From positions 1-64,000 of the forward strand of contig DATJWB010000016.1 in the NCBI GenBank assembly GCA_035501495.1: a stretch of 64,000 bases of DNA, read 5' to 3'. The notes beneath the pieces are model-generated. The model saw only the letters and a program-made list of their open reading frames with translations. It was not told the DNA's origin and ran no database searches. Positions 7,532-18,960 of this stretch are shown in pieces (the stretch's first letter is position 1; every line of letters starts with the position of its first letter). Source of the stretch: JAIQFL01 sp035501495. Its GTDB lineage: Bacteria; Acidobacteriota; Terriglobia; Bryobacterales; Bryobacteraceae. A program made the translations under genes and the position numbers.

Positions 7532-9325
7532 ATGTACCAAGTCATCGCCCGTAAGTACCGGCCGCAAGCCTTTTCCGACGTGGTCAATCAGGAGCATGTC
7601 AAGACCACGCTCGAAAACGCCATCGCGCAGGGACGGATCGCCCACGGTTACATTTTTTCGGGCCAGCGGGGCACGGGAAAGACCACGGTGGCCCGGATCC
7701 TGGCGCGCTGCGTGAACTGTGTCCAGGGGCCCACAACCCAGCCCTGCGGGGTATGTGCGAACTGCCTGGAGGCCGCCGGGGGCGGAGGATTGAACGTCAT
7801 CGAGATCGACGCAGCCTCCAATCGCGGCATCAACGAGATGCGCGAATTGAACCAGAGCGTGCGCCAGCGGCCGGCGAGCGCGCGGTTCAAGGTCTTCATC
7901 GTGGACGAAGCGCACCAAATCACCACGGATGCGTTCAATGCGCTGCTGAAGACCATCGAGGAGCCGCCCGAGTGGGTGATCTTCATCCTGTGCACCACGG
8001 AAGCGCACAAGATCCCCGCCACGATTGCCTCACGCTGCCAGCAGTTCAGTTTTCGCTCGGTGGATTTCGAGGACTTGATGGCGCGGATGGAATGGATTTG
8101 TCGCGAGGAGGGTATCGACGCGGACGCCGAAGCGCTGGCGGTGCTCGCGCAGGCGGGCGAGGGCAGCGTGCGGGACTCGCTTTCGGCTCTGGACCAGGCG
8201 ATTGCCTGCTGCGGCTCGAAGCTGAACGCGGCGGAGGTTCGGGCGCTGCTGGGGGCATTCTCGCTGGAGTCGCTCGAGAAGGTTACCGGGGCGCTGGTAG
8301 ACGGCAATTCGCGGAGGATCCTGGAGGTAGTGGACGAGCTGGAACGCAACGGCCACAACCTGCAGCACTTCAGCCGGGAATTGTCGCGTTATTTCCGGAA
8401 CCTGCTGGTGGCGCGCATCGCGGGGGCGGAAACGCGGCTGGTGGCGGCCTCCGCGGCGCAGCGGCAGAAACTGGTGGAGATTGCCGCACGATTCTCCGAA
8501 GAGGATTTGACGCGGTACCTGCAGTTGGCGCTGGATCTTTTCAAAGAGCTGCAAACGTCGCTGCAGCCCCGGTTTCACATGGAGATGGGGTTGGTACGGA
8601 TGGTGCAGGCCGGGCGGATCGTGCCGATCGAGCAGGCATTGGCCGAGATCCGCGGCGCCGGCGGGGCGAATCGGCCGGGGCCGGCACCGAGCTCACCACC
8701 GCCCAAAGCGCCGCCGCGGGTAGTCCCGGAGGCCGCGCCGCGCGCGGCAGAACCGCCGCCACGGCGGAGCGGTCCGTCTCCGTTCGAACTCGACCAGGCC
8801 CGGAAAGCGGCCAGCCGGCCGCCGGAAGCGGCTGCTCCACAGGAGGTCCGCGCGGAGGTAACGGCGGCAGTGGTTCCCGTCGCCGAAGCTCCGGCGGAAG
8901 CGACCGCACCTTCTTCCCTTCCCCCAGCCGCGAATGGAGCGCAGGAGGCGGACACCGCGCCGGGCGACTGGCGCCACCAGCTTCACTCCGCGTTGATGGA
9001 TCTGGGCATGCCGTTCACCGCCGATGCCCTGGAAAACTCGAGCGTAGCGGAGGTCGACGGGGAGTTGCAGATCACCACCAGCAAAGCGAACAAGCTGGCG
9101 CTCCGGGAAGAGGACCTGCGGAAGGCGGTGAGCAAGGTCTCGCCGCGCGCGATGCGCATCAAGGTGATGGTCGGCGAGCCGGCGCCGGCGGTGGCGCCGC
9201 TGGCCGCTCCGGCCGCACAGAACGAAGACGAAGCAACGCGCCGCGCAATGTCCAATCCCGAGGTGCGGCGCTTCCAGGAAATGTTTGACGGCAAGATTTA
9301 CAAGGTTCGAAACCTGAAGGAGTAA
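7532..9325 (+). CDS. dnaX: DNA polymerase III subunits gamma/tau
   Basis: A 597-residue clamp-loader ATPase. It begins MYQVIARKYRPQ, the usual start of the family, so the ATG at 7532 is preferred over one 39 bases upstream that lies inside the SRP RNA. It shows Walker A GQRGTGKTT, a four-cysteine zinc module (CVNC...CGVCANC), Walker B VDEAH, sensor-1 CTTEAHKI and an SRC arginine finger motif within residues 1-240. Residues about 380-490 are a Pro/Ala-rich linker, followed by a C-terminal tau-like domain. I see no A-rich slippery site, so gamma is probably not made by frameshifting. No Shine-Dalgarno sequence is visible. Confidence 0.97.
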   Translation: MYQVIARKYRPQAFSDVVNQEHVKTTLENAIAQGRIAHGYIFSGQRGTGKTTVARILARCVNCVQGPTTQPCGVCANCLEAAGGGGLNVIEIDAASNRGINEMRELNQSVRQRPASARFKVFIVDEAHQITTDAFNALLKTIEEPPEWVIFILCTTEAHKIPATIASRCQQFSFRSVDFEDLMARMEWICREEGIDADAEALAVLAQAGEGSVRDSLSALDQAIACCGSKLNAAEVRALLGAFSLESLEKVTGALVDGNSRRILEVVDELERNGHNLQHFSRELSRYFRNLLVARIAGAETRLVAASAAQRQKLVEIAARFSEEDLTRYLQLALDLFKELQTSLQPRFHMEMGLVRMVQAGRIVPIEQALAEIRGAGGANRPGPAPSSPPPKAPPRVVPEAAPRAAEPPPRRSGPSPFELDQARKAASRPPEAAAPQEVRAEVTAAVVPVAEAPAEATAPSSLPPAANGAQEADTAPGDWRHQLHSALMDLGMPFTADALENSSVAEVDGELQITTSKANKLALREEDLRKAVSKVSPRAMRIKVMVGEPAPAVAPLAAPAAQNEDEATRRAMSNPEVRRFQEMFDGKIYKVRNLKE

Positions 9326-9329
9326 GCAC

Positions 9330-9638
9330 GTGAAAGTACCGGGGAACATGCAGCAGATGATGCGCCAGGCGAAGCAGATGCAGGACAAAATGCAGCAGGA
9401 CATCGCGCAGATCAAAGTGGAAGCCTCTGCCGGCGGCGGGATGGTGACGGTCACCATGGATGGTCAGAAGCACGTGCTGTCGGTGAAGATCGATCCCGAG
9501 GTCGCGGGCGATGTCGAGATGTTGCAGGACATGATTGTGGCGGCGTGCGGCGAAGCGGTGCGGAAGGTAGACCAGGAGATCCAGGGTCTGATGGGCGGGA
9601 TGCTCAGCGGGATGGGCTTGCCGCCCGGCATGTTCTAA
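9330..9638 (+). CDS. YbaB/EbfC family nucleoid-associated protein
   Basis: A 102-residue protein with the classic composition: an N-terminal helix rich in Met and Gln (residues about 4-25), a central GGGMVTVTMDGQ beta segment, and a C-terminal helix ending in a Gly/Met/Pro-rich tail. Members form a tweezer-like dimer that binds DNA. The start is a GTG 4 bases after the dnaX stop, with the AAGGAG site inside the end of dnaX. The conserved dnaX-ybaB-recR order suggests a shared role in replication and repair. Confidence 0.93.
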   Translation: MKVPGNMQQMMRQAKQMQDKMQQDIAQIKVEASAGGGMVTVTMDGQKHVLSVKIDPEVAGDVEMLQDMIVAACGEAVRKVDQEIQGLMGGMLSGMGLPPGMF

Positions 9639-9641
9639 ACG

Positions 9642-10241
9642 ATGCCCGATTTCGCCGAACCGCTGGCCCGCCTCATCAACGAATTCAAGCGCCTGCCGGG
9701 CATCGGGCAGAAGTCTGCGCAGCGGCTGGCGTTCCATGTGCTCCGCGCCAGCCGGGACGATGCCGAGCACCTGGCTCAGGCGCTCCTGGACGTCAAGGAC
9801 AAGCTGGGGCTGTGCAAGGTCTGCAACAATATCAGCGACGGCGAGCTGTGCCTGTTCTGCCGCGATCCGAACCGCGACCCGAAGGTGGTGTGCGTGGTGG
9901 AAGAGCCGCACGGGATCCTGGGGATCGAAACCACGCGGCAGTTCGAAGGCCGCTACCATGTGCTGCACGGAGCGCTTTCGCCTCTGCGTGGCGTGGGGCC
10001 CGAGTCGCTCAAGATCAAGAGCCTGGTGGAGCGCATTGGCCAGGGCGAGATCGAAGAGGTGATCGTGGCAACCAACCCCACTGTCGAAGGCGAGGCCACC
10101 GCGGTGTACCTGGCGCGGCTCCTCAAACCGCTCGGGGTGAGAGTCTCGCGAATCGGAATGGGCGTCCCGGTGGGGAGCGATCTCGAATTCGCGGACGAGG
10201 TCACGATCTCGAAGGCCATGGAAGGCCGCCGCGAAATGTGA
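9642..10241 (+). CDS. recR: Recombination protein RecR
   Basis: A 199-residue protein of normal length. It contains the helix-hairpin-helix region (RLPGIGQKSAQRLAFHVL, about residues 17-34), the four-cysteine zinc finger CKVCNNISDGELCLFC (about 58-73), and the Toprim domain (VCVVEEP to the end, with ATNPTVEGEATAVYLARLL). It loads RecA with RecF/RecO at gaps during recombinational repair. It starts 3 bases after the ybaB/ebfC stop, completing the SRP RNA-dnaX-ybaB-recR block, and a bidirectional hairpin follows. Confidence 0.97.
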   Translation: MPDFAEPLARLINEFKRLPGIGQKSAQRLAFHVLRASRDDAEHLAQALLDVKDKLGLCKVCNNISDGELCLFCRDPNRDPKVVCVVEEPHGILGIETTRQFEGRYHVLHGALSPLRGVGPESLKIKSLVERIGQGEIEEVIVATNPTVEGEATAVYLARLLKPLGVRVSRIGMGVPVGSDLEFADEVTISKAMEGRREM

Positions 10242-10266
10242 CCTCGCCTCCAGGGACCGGAGGTCG

Positions 10267-10289
10267 CGGCCTGGCGGACCACCAGGCCG
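10267..10289. terminator. Hairpin between recR and a convergent gene
   Basis: A stem of 8 G/C-rich pairs (arms CGGCCTGG and CCAGGCCG, 7-base loop) lies 25 bases after recR and 20 bases before the end of the oppositely oriented gene. There is no T tract on either side, so intrinsic termination is uncertain. Position and symmetry suggest it separates the two transcripts. A second, weaker hairpin lies at 10240-10265. Confidence 0.5.
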
Positions 10290-10309
10290 GAAGGCCCCTG
10301 GGAATTCAT

Positions 10310-10597
10310 TTACCGGCGGAAATGCTCGTAGCGCGGCACGACCACGCGGGCACGCTCAACGCGCGGGAAATAGGGGCGCACCAACGGAGCCACAACGACG
10401 GGTGCATGCCAGTAGCCGGCCACCCAGACGCCGCTCGGCGCGTAGTAGCCATCCACCCAGTAGTAACCCGGGCCGGGGCAAACCGGACGAACCACCGCGA
10501 CCGGCGCGGGAACGCCGATTCCGATTCCAATCGAAACGCGCGGAGCCGCAAACAAGCCGCCCGCCAGAAGCATCATCACCGCCACTGCCTTTTTCAT
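10310..10597 (-). CDS. Small exported Tyr/Trp/Gly-rich protein
   Basis: A 95-residue protein. Residues 1-20 (MKKAVAVMMLLAGGLFAAP) form a signal peptide, and a good GGAGGG ribosome site stands upstream of this ATG. The mature part is rich in Pro and Val, with G-Y-Y-W-V-D-G-Y-Y and V-W-V-A-G-Y-W motifs near residues 47-65. These resemble the YXWGXW-type repeats found in small envelope proteins. It is convergent with recR. No enzymatic motif is present; an envelope-associated role is inferred from the leader and composition. Confidence 0.75.
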   Translation of the reverse strand: MKKAVAVMMLLAGGLFAAPRVSIGIGIGVPAPVAVVRPVCPGPGYYWVDGYYAPSGVWVAGYWHAPVVVAPLVRPYFPRVERARVVVPRYEHFRR

Positions 10598-10621
10598 CGT
10601 CTTACCCTCCTTCACACGCAT

Positions 10622-11087
10622 ACCCTGAAGGCACCCCGTGTGCCAATCGGCAACTGAATGAAATTACAGGTGTTATGCTGGCAGCAGTGGTTGCGGTTGG
10701 TGGATCTGCGCCACCACCGCGGTGGTGTTCGGCCAGGCATCGGCCGGAACTGGCGACCGCAAGGCGTATCGCAGATATGGCGAATTTCTCGCGTCAGCGA
10801 CAGTCGAGCATCAAATTGTGCCTGGGGCTTCTCGGGGCGGCGACGAAACCCTGGGGAAATCGGGCCCAAAACCCTGCCAGGGCCCAATTCCCATTGAAGA
10901 CGTGGACGCTATCAGCGCAAAGGGCTGCTGCCGGCGTTAGTCCATGGCTCTGGGCGCTGCACCGCCGGCCTTGGAGCAGTTGCATGATCACGACGGCCAC
11001 GCCGTGAACCGGTGTCAACCGCGGCGATCACGGCCCGGGCCTCTTCGGGTTGAGATATGCGACCGCTGTCTGAGTCGAAACGTGACG
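10622..11087. other. Intergenic region carrying one copy of the 90-bp repeat
   Basis: This 466-bp stretch between the small exported protein and the ketosynthase gene has no supported gene; open frames here are short and of arbitrary composition. Its main content is the repeat copy at 10883-10976, which matches another at 12759-12846. Confidence 0.5.
10883..10976. repeat. Undescribed repeat of about 90 bp, copy A
   Basis: Roughly three quarters of the positions match 12759-12846 in the same orientation, including the blocks GAAGACGTGG, AAAGGGCTGCT, CCGGCGTTAGTCCA and CCGGCCTTGGA. It lies downstream of the leftward ketosynthase gene; copy B overlaps the end of another leftward gene. Neither hairpin structure nor coding frame is shared clearly enough to say what it is. 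Confidence 0.7.
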
Positions 11088-12065
11088 TTACCATCGGTAT
11101 AAGGTTGCGCCCCAGGTCCAACCGGCGCCAATGGCGGCGAACAGGAGTAGATCGTTCCTGTGGATGAGTCCGCAACGGTTTACCTGGTCGAGCAGCAGCG
11201 GGACTGTTGCGCCGGCCGTGTTCGCGTACAACTCCAGATTCGTCTGCATTCGTGAATAAGGGATGTTTAGTATCTCAGCAGCGCGCCTGAGCACATGAGC
11301 GGATGCCTGGTGCGGAATGATCATCGTAACATCATCGACTCCCAGCCCGTTCATACAGAGAATCTGCTGAATACACTCGGGCAACGCGGCTGTGGCTTTC
11401 TCGTAGACCGCCTTTCCGTTCATGGTGAAGTGAGCGTCCTTCGGGAAAATTGTGAAATGATCCATTCCGTCGCCGTCCGCCAAGAGAATGCTGGAGAACA
11501 GCCCATTCGCCCGATGGTCCCTCTCCAGTATCACAGCGCCACTCCCGTCGCCGAAGAACACGCAGTTGCGGTGATTCCAATCCGTCACTTTGGAGTAGGT
11601 GTCGGCGCCGATGACCAGCGCGCGGTCGTACACTTCGTTCTGTATGAACTGGCCGGCAATCGTAATACCGTAAAGGAACCCGGAGCACACCGCGGCCACA
11701 TCGAACGCGGGGCATCCGTTCCGAATGCCCATCTTGGCCTGCGCCATGCATGCAGATGAGGGCACCTGGCGGTCTGGCGTCGAGGTGGCTACGATGATGA
11801 GGTCAATGTCGTTCGGTTCCAGACCCGCCGAAGCAATCGCATTCAGCCCGGCACGGGCAGCAAGGTCCGATGTGTACTCATCGGGGCCTGCGACACGCCG
11901 CTGGCGGATTCCCAGGGTTTCCACGACCCACTCCGGAGAGGTTGGCAGATCTCCGATGATTTCTTCGTTTGTCAGAATCCTGGCCGGAACATACGAACCC
12001 GTCGATTTGATACATACTTTATCAAACCGGTTGTTTCGGGTTTTCGTGGTACCCCCTTTCCGCAA
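11088..12065 (-). CDS. 3-oxoacyl-ACP synthase III (FabH-type ketosynthase)
   Basis: A 325-residue thiolase-fold enzyme that joins an acyl-CoA starter to malonyl-ACP. The catalytic triad is visible: Cys127 in AAVCSGFLYG, His252 in IIPHQAS and Asn282 in ANTAGATVPL. Length and motifs are normal. It lies 17 bp after the Panacea-domain gene and is probably co-transcribed with it, rather than sitting with other fab genes, so it may be a paralogue serving a special acyl product or a FabH-like enzyme of secondary metabolism. The N-terminal dozen residues are extra and the true start could be slightly downstream. Confidence 0.9.
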   Translation of the reverse strand: MRKGGTTKTRNNRFDKVCIKSTGSYVPARILTNEEIIGDLPTSPEWVVETLGIRQRRVAGPDEYTSDLAARAGLNAIASAGLEPNDIDLIIVATSTPDRQVPSSACMAQAKMGIRNGCPAFDVAAVCSGFLYGITIAGQFIQNEVYDRALVIGADTYSKVTDWNHRNCVFFGDGSGAVILERDHRANGLFSSILLADGDGMDHFTIFPKDAHFTMNGKAVYEKATAALPECIQQILCMNGLGVDDVTMIIPHQASAHVLRRAAEILNIPYSRMQTNLELYANTAGATVPLLLDQVNRCGLIHRNDLLLFAAIGAGWTWGATLYRW

Positions 12066-12082
12066 TGGAGCGTTGTCATTCG

Positions 12083-12631
12083 TTAAACGAGGACCCGTTC
12101 GACGAGAGCCGCATACTCCAGCGATTCTTCTACCGCGGAGATTTCCTTCTCGGGCACCTGCGCGGCTTTAAGGATGTCACGGTACTCGATGGGAAGGGCG
12201 CCTCCATCTGGATAGGTCCACTCGGGCAGGCTTCGTGTGTAGGCCACGACTTTCCACCGGTTCTGACCGCCATGCTGCACGAAGACCTCATCGATGAGTT
12301 CCTGTTCCGGGCCGGACAGCTCTCCGCTTCCGGGATCGCCCAGCAGGTGAACCTCATAGTTCTCCGGAATAGAGATGAACTTTCGCCACACCAGGAAGCA
12401 ATTCGGCGGCGGCTCGTTCCGGATCAAATCGTAGATCCGGCAGACAACCGGACCGTTGTCCATGGAGACGTAGTGATCCGTGGTGATCGGGCGTCCCCAG
12501 CGAATGAGGGCTTCGCGGTCTGCCAGGTACAGAAGCTTGATGAGTTTGACATAGCTCATGCTTCCGCCGCGAAGGCTCAAAAGACGGGCGGCGGCCTGGG
12601 TCGCCTTGGCTTCGTTGAAGAGCAGCGTCAT
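12083..12631 (-). CDS. Panacea (DUF4065/SocA-type) domain protein
   Basis: A 182-residue protein with the Panacea/DUF4065 signature: MSYVKLIKLLYLADREAL near residues 25-42, followed by RWGRPITTDHYVSMDNGPVV. The family includes the SocA adaptor, GepA-like phage proteins and the antitoxins of panAT toxin-antitoxin pairs, which neutralise very different toxins. No recognisable toxin gene is adjacent; the next gene in the operon encodes a FabH-type ketosynthase, 17 bp away. It could be an antitoxin that has lost its toxin, a proteolysis adaptor, or a regulator of its neighbour. The family call is firm, the role is not. Confidence 0.85.
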   Translation of the reverse strand: MTLLFNEAKATQAAARLLSLRGGSMSYVKLIKLLYLADREALIRWGRPITTDHYVSMDNGPVVCRIYDLIRNEPPPNCFLVWRKFISIPENYEVHLLGDPGSGELSGPEQELIDEVFVQHGGQNRWKVVAYTRSLPEWTYPDGGALPIEYRDILKAAQVPEKEISAVEESLEYAALVERVLV

Positions 12632-12758
12632 ATTGCCACCGTTAGTGTGCCGCAGGTATTAAAGAGTAGTTTATCTGAAATATGGCCCGCGTGACCCCAA
12701 AGAATACGCGGCGTTCATTAACACGCGCACGTGGGTGGTGATGTATGCTACAAGTCCG

Positions 12759-12846
12759 TCCAATTGCACTGAAGACGTGGGTGCGATCAACGGAAAGGGC
12801 TGCTCCGGCGTTAGTCCAGGGCCCTGGCAGGCACCGGCGGCCTTGG
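12759..12846. repeat. Undescribed repeat of about 90 bp, copy B
   Basis: The second copy of the element at 10883-10976. It overlaps the last dozen codons of the leftward gene ending at 12811 and runs on past its stop codon. It contains the perfect palindrome CCAGGGCCCTGG, which copy A lacks. Confidence 0.7.
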
Positions 12847-13143
12847 ATCACGCAGAAGTGACGACTCCCGGTAAGCGGCAACTACTCGCTCAACCAAAAC
12901 CGGGCCGAAATCTTCCAACAATTCGATGAACGTCTCGGTCCGTTGAGGCGTGCGCAGGCCGGGGAGCGCTAAGGTCAGATGGGGATTCTCGAGCGCTTCA
13001 GCCGCCTTCTCCACGGCGACTACCGGCACGCTGGCATAGCCGAAAACACCATCGGAATTCCAAGGACCCATATGCCGCACTGCGGGCCCCAATCGTGTTT
13101 CGAGACGCTTCAGTTCGTCATCGTTCAAGACAATTGCATCCAT
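12811..13143 (-). CDS. Hypothetical protein, 110 residues
   Basis: The start at MDAIVLNDDELKRLE is chosen because a GGAGAAG ribosome site precedes it; the open frame upstream of it looks non-coding. The protein has a charged N-terminus, a stretch of alternating hydrophobic and charged residues (PVVAVEKAAEALENPHLTL), and a Pro/Arg-rich C-terminal tail encoded by the repeat at 12759-12846. It follows the receiver-like gene by 20 bp, so the two probably form one transcript. I recognise no family. The tail may have been changed by insertion of the repeat. Confidence 0.6.
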   Translation of the reverse strand: MDAIVLNDDELKRLETRLGPAVRHMGPWNSDGVFGYASVPVVAVEKAAEALENPHLTLALPGLRTPQRTETFIELLEDFGPVLVERVVAAYRESSLLRDPRPPVPARALD

Positions 13144-13163
13144 TTCGTCTTCTCCACGAGAGC

Positions 13164-13610
13164 CTATGTTCCGGTCCCAGCCTTCCTTTGTTTGGTGCGG
13201 CTGCTGTTGACGCCGTGACGATCCTGCCAATGCCGCCAGGCAATACTGACAATTCGAGTTACTTCCTCGGTGTCAAACGGCTTCACCAGCACGTCCCATG
13301 CTCCCAGGTTCAGGGCCTCCACCCATAACCGTTCGTCTGCCATCCGGGAGGTCACGATGAAGAGGGGGGGATCGGGAAGATGCGAGAGGTGCTCCAACAT
13401 CTCTACCCACATGGGGGTGGTATCACAATCACAAGTCACGATTGGAATTGTCATTTCCCGCAGCACGGAAAGGGCCGAAGCGATTGTAGCCTTGGGGATT
13501 ATGGTCCAGTCAGACTGGAAGATGCGCTCCAGAAATGCGCGGTCCTCGCCGTTGGAACTGACCGACAAAACAACATTGAGGTTGGTCTCAACTCCGGGCG
13601 ACTTCTTCAT
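13164..13610 (-). CDS. Receiver-like (CheY-fold) protein with altered acidic pocket
   Basis: A 148-residue protein from the ATG at 13610 (MKKSPGVETN); an in-frame ATG at 13709 would add an unlikely polar extension. Its layout follows a response-regulator receiver: first strand LNVVLSVSS, third strand IPIVTCDCD, fourth strand PLFIVTS, and the conserved lysine in VLVKPFDTEE near the end. The two acidic residues that should follow the first strand are replaced by serines, so phosphorylation is doubtful. The fold match is good but the function may be phosphate-independent signalling. It heads a two-gene unit with the hypothetical gene downstream. Confidence 0.65.
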   Translation of the reverse strand: MKKSPGVETNLNVVLSVSSNGEDRAFLERIFQSDWTIIPKATIASALSVLREMTIPIVTCDCDTTPMWVEMLEHLSHLPDPPLFIVTSRMADERLWVEALNLGAWDVLVKPFDTEEVTRIVSIAWRHWQDRHGVNSSRTKQRKAGTGT

Positions 13611-14059
13611 ACGCTGCTGGCCTTTTGGGTTGCGATCGGTTTGTTGCCACGTCCTCCACTCAGAGGAATGGGACCCGCGTGAGCGGGGCATCAGGAAGAA
13701 GTGCAGCACACGAGGCTACTGATTCAGCGGCATGGGCCGCGACTTCCCGCACACACTACCGCGCGCGTTCCGTCCCCATGACCCCACAGGCTCGGCGAGA
13801 ACGAATCCGGTGGGGATTGAAATCCAGCGGTCGGCAGAGTGACACCTTGCCTCCGCTTTCGATTCATCTACGCTTATTCGTCTTAATGGTAGAGCTTGGG
13901 CGTTGACGATGAAACTAGGAGAGTGCCTAGGTAAGCAAGGTTCAATCGCAATACAGTGAGAATAGACCCACTCCGGGCGGTTATGAGAGAATATACTGGG
14001 CACGGGCCCGCCGGGCTGCGGCCGTTTTCACTGGGTTTGCTTCCCAAGGAGGGAAGATT
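13611..14059. other. Divergent intergenic region, no gene seen
   Basis: About 450 bp between the leftward receiver-like gene and the rightward chemosensory fusion gene. No frame has support. It must hold the promoters for both directions; an AAGGAGG ribosome site stands at about 14046-14052 for the fusion gene. Confidence 0.4.
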
Positions 14060-17808
<3,749 letters not shown>

Positions 17809-17812
<4 letters not shown>

Positions 17813-18453
17813 AGAAGCTGCGGCTGTTGCTTGCCGACGACCATACCATCCTCCTGGAAGGATTGCAGGCTCTGCTGACACCGGAATTCGAGGTTGTGGC
17901 GGTGGCTGCCGATGGCTGGGCGGTTCTGGAAGCGGCCGAAAAACACCGCCCAGACCTCATCCTGCTCGACATTTCCATGCCTGGCCTGAATGGCATCGAA
18001 GCCGCCCGGCGATTGAAGCACTCGAATCCAGAAGCGAAGATGATTATCCTCACCATGCATGCGGACCTCAGTTTCGTCAGCGCGGCTTTCGAGGCGGGGG
18101 TTTCCGGATATGTTCTGAAACAGTCGGCGGCTACCGAACTGGTCGCGGCGCTCCATGATGTAGACCGTGGCAAGCGCTACCTCAGTTCACTGATCCAGAA
18201 ACGCCTTGGCGCCGAATTGCCTGCCTTCTTGCGGCGACCGAAGAAGCTCTCCGCCGATCTTACTTCCAGGCAACGCGAGGTGCTCCAATTGTTGGCGGAA
18301 GGACGGGTTCGCAAGGAGATCGCCCAGGTTCTCGGCGTCTCCGTCAAGACCGTGGAATATCACAAGCAGAAAATCACCGAAAAGCTGGGTGTCCACACCG
18401 ACGCCGCCCTCACCGCATACGCCATCCGGCACGGAATTGCTACGGTCGAGTAG
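17809..18453 (+). CDS. NarL/FixJ-family response regulator
   Basis: A 214-residue regulator. The receiver domain (residues 1-120) has the acidic pair Asp10-Asp11, phosphoacceptor Asp54 (LLDISMPG), Thr82 and Lys104. The C-terminal LuxR-type helix-turn-helix (about 150-210) contains LTSRQREVLQLLAEG and VSVKTVEYHKQKI. Its ATG overlaps the end of the kinase gene by 4 bp, so the two should be made together and form a two-component pair in which the kinase's His1049 phosphorylates Asp54. Target genes are unknown. Confidence 0.95.
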
Positions 18454-18661
18454 TCATCCTGACTTGCGGGCAATGGCTACCCGCAGTACGGAACCTACCC
18501 GGGGGGAAGGAGCTTGGGGGGCATGCCATTTGCCCGGACTCCCGGCCAATCGCCGAGAGGATGATACCGTTTCTCTTCAGCAACTGCCGGCCACACCTGC
18601 ATTCCCATGCCGGCTTGCTGGAATCGGTCCACTTGGTTCCGCATTCGCATAGGTAAACCAT
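18440..18661 (-). CDS. Possible small zinc-ribbon protein
   Basis: A 73-residue frame starting MVYLCECGTKW. Cys5-x-Cys7 and Cys22-x-Cys24 (WECRCGRQL) have the spacing of a small zinc-binding fold, and the first 40 residues look like a true protein. The last 30 residues are rich in Pro, Arg and Ser and run 14 bp into the end of the convergent regulator gene. No strong ribosome site is visible. It may be a real small gene or a fragment of one. Confidence 0.42.
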   Translation of the reverse strand: MVYLCECGTKWTDSSKPAWECRCGRQLLKRNGIILSAIGRESGQMACPPSSFPPGRFRTAGSHCPQVRMTTRP

Positions 18662-18892
18662 CACCGGCGGGACCGAACCGTTGGGCGAAGTTTTTCGAGG
18701 AAGAACCTCATGCAAAGATCTCGACGTGTGATCCATTGGATCGCGCCGTTCGCCAGATGCTGGATCTTGAATCAGATCGCGAAGTCGGTGGCCGTCTACC
18801 ACCGCGATGGGTCCGCGCTGGTGTACGGGCCCGGCACAACCATACCGCTAGACACCTTCGGCTGTTCGGAAAACCTCGCCGTGGACGAGATC

Positions 18893-18921
18893 TTCCGACC
18901 AGTTCACCTTTACGATACAAT
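18893..18921 (+). promoter_or_regulatory. Candidate promoter of the FAD monooxygenase gene
   Basis: TTCCGA at 18893-18898 and TACAAT at 18916-18921 are separated by 17 bases. Transcription would start near 18928, giving a leader of about 33 bases before the ATG at 18961. The -35 box is only a moderate match. Confidence 0.4.
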
Positions 18922-18960
18922 CCGAATCCAGGCGAGATCCGTAACAACGGGTGAGGGCAC

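Noticed and set aside
7532..9325. Programmed frameshift for a short gamma form of DnaX
   Set aside because: No A-rich slippery heptamer with a following hairpin is visible in the tau-specific region.
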